Source: an uncultured Piscirickettsiaceae bacterium (GTDB lineage Bacteria > Pseudomonadota > Gammaproteobacteria > Methylococcales > Cycloclasticaceae). From it: 46,150 nucleotides of DNA. Position 1 is the first letter of the stretch; the number at the start of each line of letters is the position of its first letter. The stretch spans positions 1 through 46,150 of the forward strand of contig CAJXSK010000012.1 of NCBI GenBank assembly GCA_913061075.1. Reading direction: 5' to 3'. The translations under genes were made by a program, and so were the position numbers. The notes under the pieces are model-generated. The model was not told where the DNA came from, made no database searches, and worked only from the letters and a program-made list of their open reading frames with translations. This document shows positions 44,963-46,150 of this stretch, in pieces.

Positions 44963-46150
44963 AACCCAACCCCGCAAAATTCTTTTTAATCTCAGCCTCC
45001 AACCGATCCGATTCTTCAAACTGTGTTTTTAAGGTTGTAGTTAAACGCGCCATTTTATCGGCAAAGGGTTCGCCATCGTCTTCTTCGGCGGCGGCGCCGA
45101 CATAACGGCCTGGGGTGAGTACGTAGTCGTGTTTTTTAATGCCGTCTAAATTTACGCTGGCGCAAAAACCGGGGATGTTTTCGTAGGTTGGGGTGACGTT
45201 AGGAACCCCAACATTGGCATCGCTGGCGGTGGAGTTTGTTGGGGTTCGTTCCTCACCCCAACCTACGGCTTGGCCGCTCTCGTCCATCCCTGGACTTCGC
45301 GGCACTTGGACTCCTGTCTGGCGCCAGTTATGGAAGGTTTCGGTGACTTGGTTTAAATCTTCTTGGGTGAAGTCGCGCAGGACGCGGTCTTTCATGTAGC
45401 CGAGGTTGCGGGCATCGATAAATAGCACTTCGCCTTTGCGGTCGCGCAGTTTTCTACCGGCGGCGCTGGTGCGTTCGCCTTTGTTTTTGGTTAAAAACCA
45501 GATGCAGGCGGGTATTTGGGTGTTGGTAAACAGTTGGCCGGGTAAGGCGACCATGCATTCCACCAAGTCTTCTTCGATGAGTTTTTGTCGTATAGCACCT
45601 TCGTTATTGGTATTGGAGCTCATGGAGCCGTTGGCTAGCAACAGGCCCAAGCTGCCGTTGGGTGCCAGGTGGTAGAGCATGTGTTGCAGCCAGGCGAAGT
45701 TGGCGTTGCCGGAGGGCGGTTTGCCGTATTGCCAGCGCGGGTCGTTTTCATCCACGCCGGTATCCCATTCCTTCATGTTAAAGGGCGGGTTGGCCATGAC
45801 GAAGTCGGCGCGTAGGTCGGGGTGTTGGTCGTGGGTGTAGGTGCTGGCGGGTATTTTGCCGAAGTTAAAGTCGATGCCGCGTATCACCATGTTCATGGCG
45901 GCCAGTTGCCAGGTGGTGTGGTTGGCCTCCTGCCCATAAATGGACACCTCGTTAATCTTCCCTTGATGCGCCCGAATAAAATAATCGGATTGCACAAAAA
46001 AACCACCGGAGCCCATGGCGGGGTCGTAGACGCGGCCTTTGAAGGGTTCGAGCATTTGTACGATCAGGCTAACAATGGATTTAGGCGTGTAGAACTGGCC
46101 GCCTTTTTTGCCTTCGGCGAGGGCAAATTGGCCGAGCATGTATTCGTAAA
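44952..46150 (-). CDS. hsdM: Type I restriction enzyme, methylase subunit (5' end outside the window)
   Basis: The frame is open to the window edge; the upstream codons read YEYMLGQFALAEGKKGGQF, a mid-protein segment of HsdM, so the N-terminal domain lies beyond 46150. The visible 395+ residues hold the SAM-binding motif DPAMGSGGF and the catalytic adenine-methylase motif NPPF (MANPPFNMKEWD), which methylate adenine in the HsdS target. Between about 45182 and 45267 the coding sequence contains a REP-like inverted doublet that encodes a Gly/Thr/Asn-rich linker. The coding sequence is strikingly GC-rich (39 of 60 bases in 45661-45720). Confidence 0.94.
   Translation of the reverse strand, partial: YEYMLGQFALAEGKKGGQFYTPKSIVSLIVQMLEPFKGRVYDPAMGSGGFFVQSDYFIRAHQGKINEVSIYGQEANHTTWQLAAMNMVIRGIDFNFGKIPASTYTHDQHPDLRADFVMANPPFNMKEWDTGVDENDPRWQYGKPPSGNANFAWLQHMLYHLAPNGSLGLLLANGSMSSNTNNEGAIRQKLIEEDLVECMVALPGQLFTNTQIPACIWFLTKNKGERTSAAGRKLRDRKGEVLFIDARNLGYMKDRVLRDFTQEDLNQVTETFHNWRQTGVQVPRSPGMDESGQAVGWGEERTPTNSTASDANVGVPNVTPTYENIPGFCASVNLDGIKKHDYVLTPGRYVGAAAEEDDGEPFADKMARLTTTLKTQFEESDRLEAEIKKNFAGLGYEC
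45182..45267. repeat. REP-like inverted doublet inside hsdM
   Basis: The arm 45182-45212 (starting CGTAGGTTGGGGTGA) and the reverse complement of 45238-45267 are identical over the first 15 bases and again over AACCCCAAC at the end, differing only in the middle. Each arm also folds on itself (GTTGGGG with CCCCAAC). A 25-bp spacer separates them. Such GTAGGTTGGGGTGAG palindromes occur dispersed in many genomes, normally between genes. Here the doublet stays in frame. Confidence 0.75.

Noticed and set aside
44963-45019. Longer N-terminus for HsdS overlapping hsdM by 68 bp.
   Set aside because: The extra segment translates the hsdM 3' coding region in another frame; the ATG at 44962 gives the usual short overlap.

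Overview
The window reads as chromosome of a moderately AT-rich gammaproteobacterium. The block thrS-infC-rpmI-rplT-pheS-pheT-ihfA-merR-tRNA-Pro(GGG) is the gammaproteobacterial arrangement, and kbp, dodecin, uvrB and aspC add further housekeeping genes. A marine aromatic or hydrocarbon degrader (something like Cycloclasticus) would fit the catabolic content, but that is a guess and not read from a marker gene.

Region 1 (1-27224) is a catabolic island. Its left edge is a 55-bp exact copy of the 3' part of tRNA-Pro(GGG). Its right edge is the intact tRNA-Pro at 27225-27301, so it looks like DNA inserted at the 3' end of that tRNA. No integrase or transposase is visible inside. The cargo falls into CoA-thioester modules. 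(a) A CitE-type lyase, a long MaoC hydratase and a TetR repressor. (b) A frameshifted thiolase, then convergently an SDR, an enoyl-CoA hydratase, an acyl-CoA dehydrogenase (ACAD) and a CaiB CoA-transferase. (c) Divergently, a DUF35 Zn-ribbon protein, a thiolase-fold protein lacking the nucleophilic Cys, a second CaiB and a second ACAD. (d) A two-subunit ACAD with a two-subunit MaoC hydratase. (e) MmgE/PrpD, DUF2889 and a carboxymuconolactone-decarboxylase-like protein. (f) A glutathione S-transferase and a biphenyl/cumene-type ring-hydroxylating dioxygenase whose alpha subunit carries two lesions. (g) A meta-cleavage hydrolase, an HpaH-type hydratase and an HpaI-type aldolase, with an EamA transporter. 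A second EamA transporter and dinB lie next to the tRNA.

The modules suggest that an aromatic or alicyclic acid with a branched side chain is activated by CoA transfer, dehydrogenated, hydrated and cleaved by the DUF35/thiolase-fold pair. The ring would go through dioxygenation and meta-cleavage. Ring-cleavage dioxygenase, dihydrodiol dehydrogenase and electron-transfer proteins are absent. A palindrome, CTAACA-NN-TGTTAG, lies at two divergent promoters (8396-8409, 15704-15717) and in weaker form at a third (2726-2739). It is a candidate operator for the island's only recognised regulator. Three genes have small lesions: the thiolase (1-bp deletion), the dioxygenase alpha subunit (in-frame TAA plus a 4-bp repeat gain) and the carboxymuconolactone-decarboxylase-like gene (apparent loss of its ATG). 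The aromatic branch is therefore either decaying or affected by assembly errors.

Region 2 (27225-39290) is core: translation genes on the minus strand, including infC with an apparent AUC start and a terminator-like hairpin before pheS, then tRNA-Val(GAC), a Kbp/YgaU homologue, dodecin, uvrB, aspartate aminotransferase and tRNA-Asn(GTT) with a strong promoter and terminator.

Region 3 (39343-46150, running off the window) is a type I restriction-modification locus downstream of tRNA-Asn. It holds hsdR, a HARE-HTH/nuclease-like accessory gene, hsdS and a partial hsdM. Its base composition is strongly mosaic, and a REP-like inverted doublet is embedded in hsdM.
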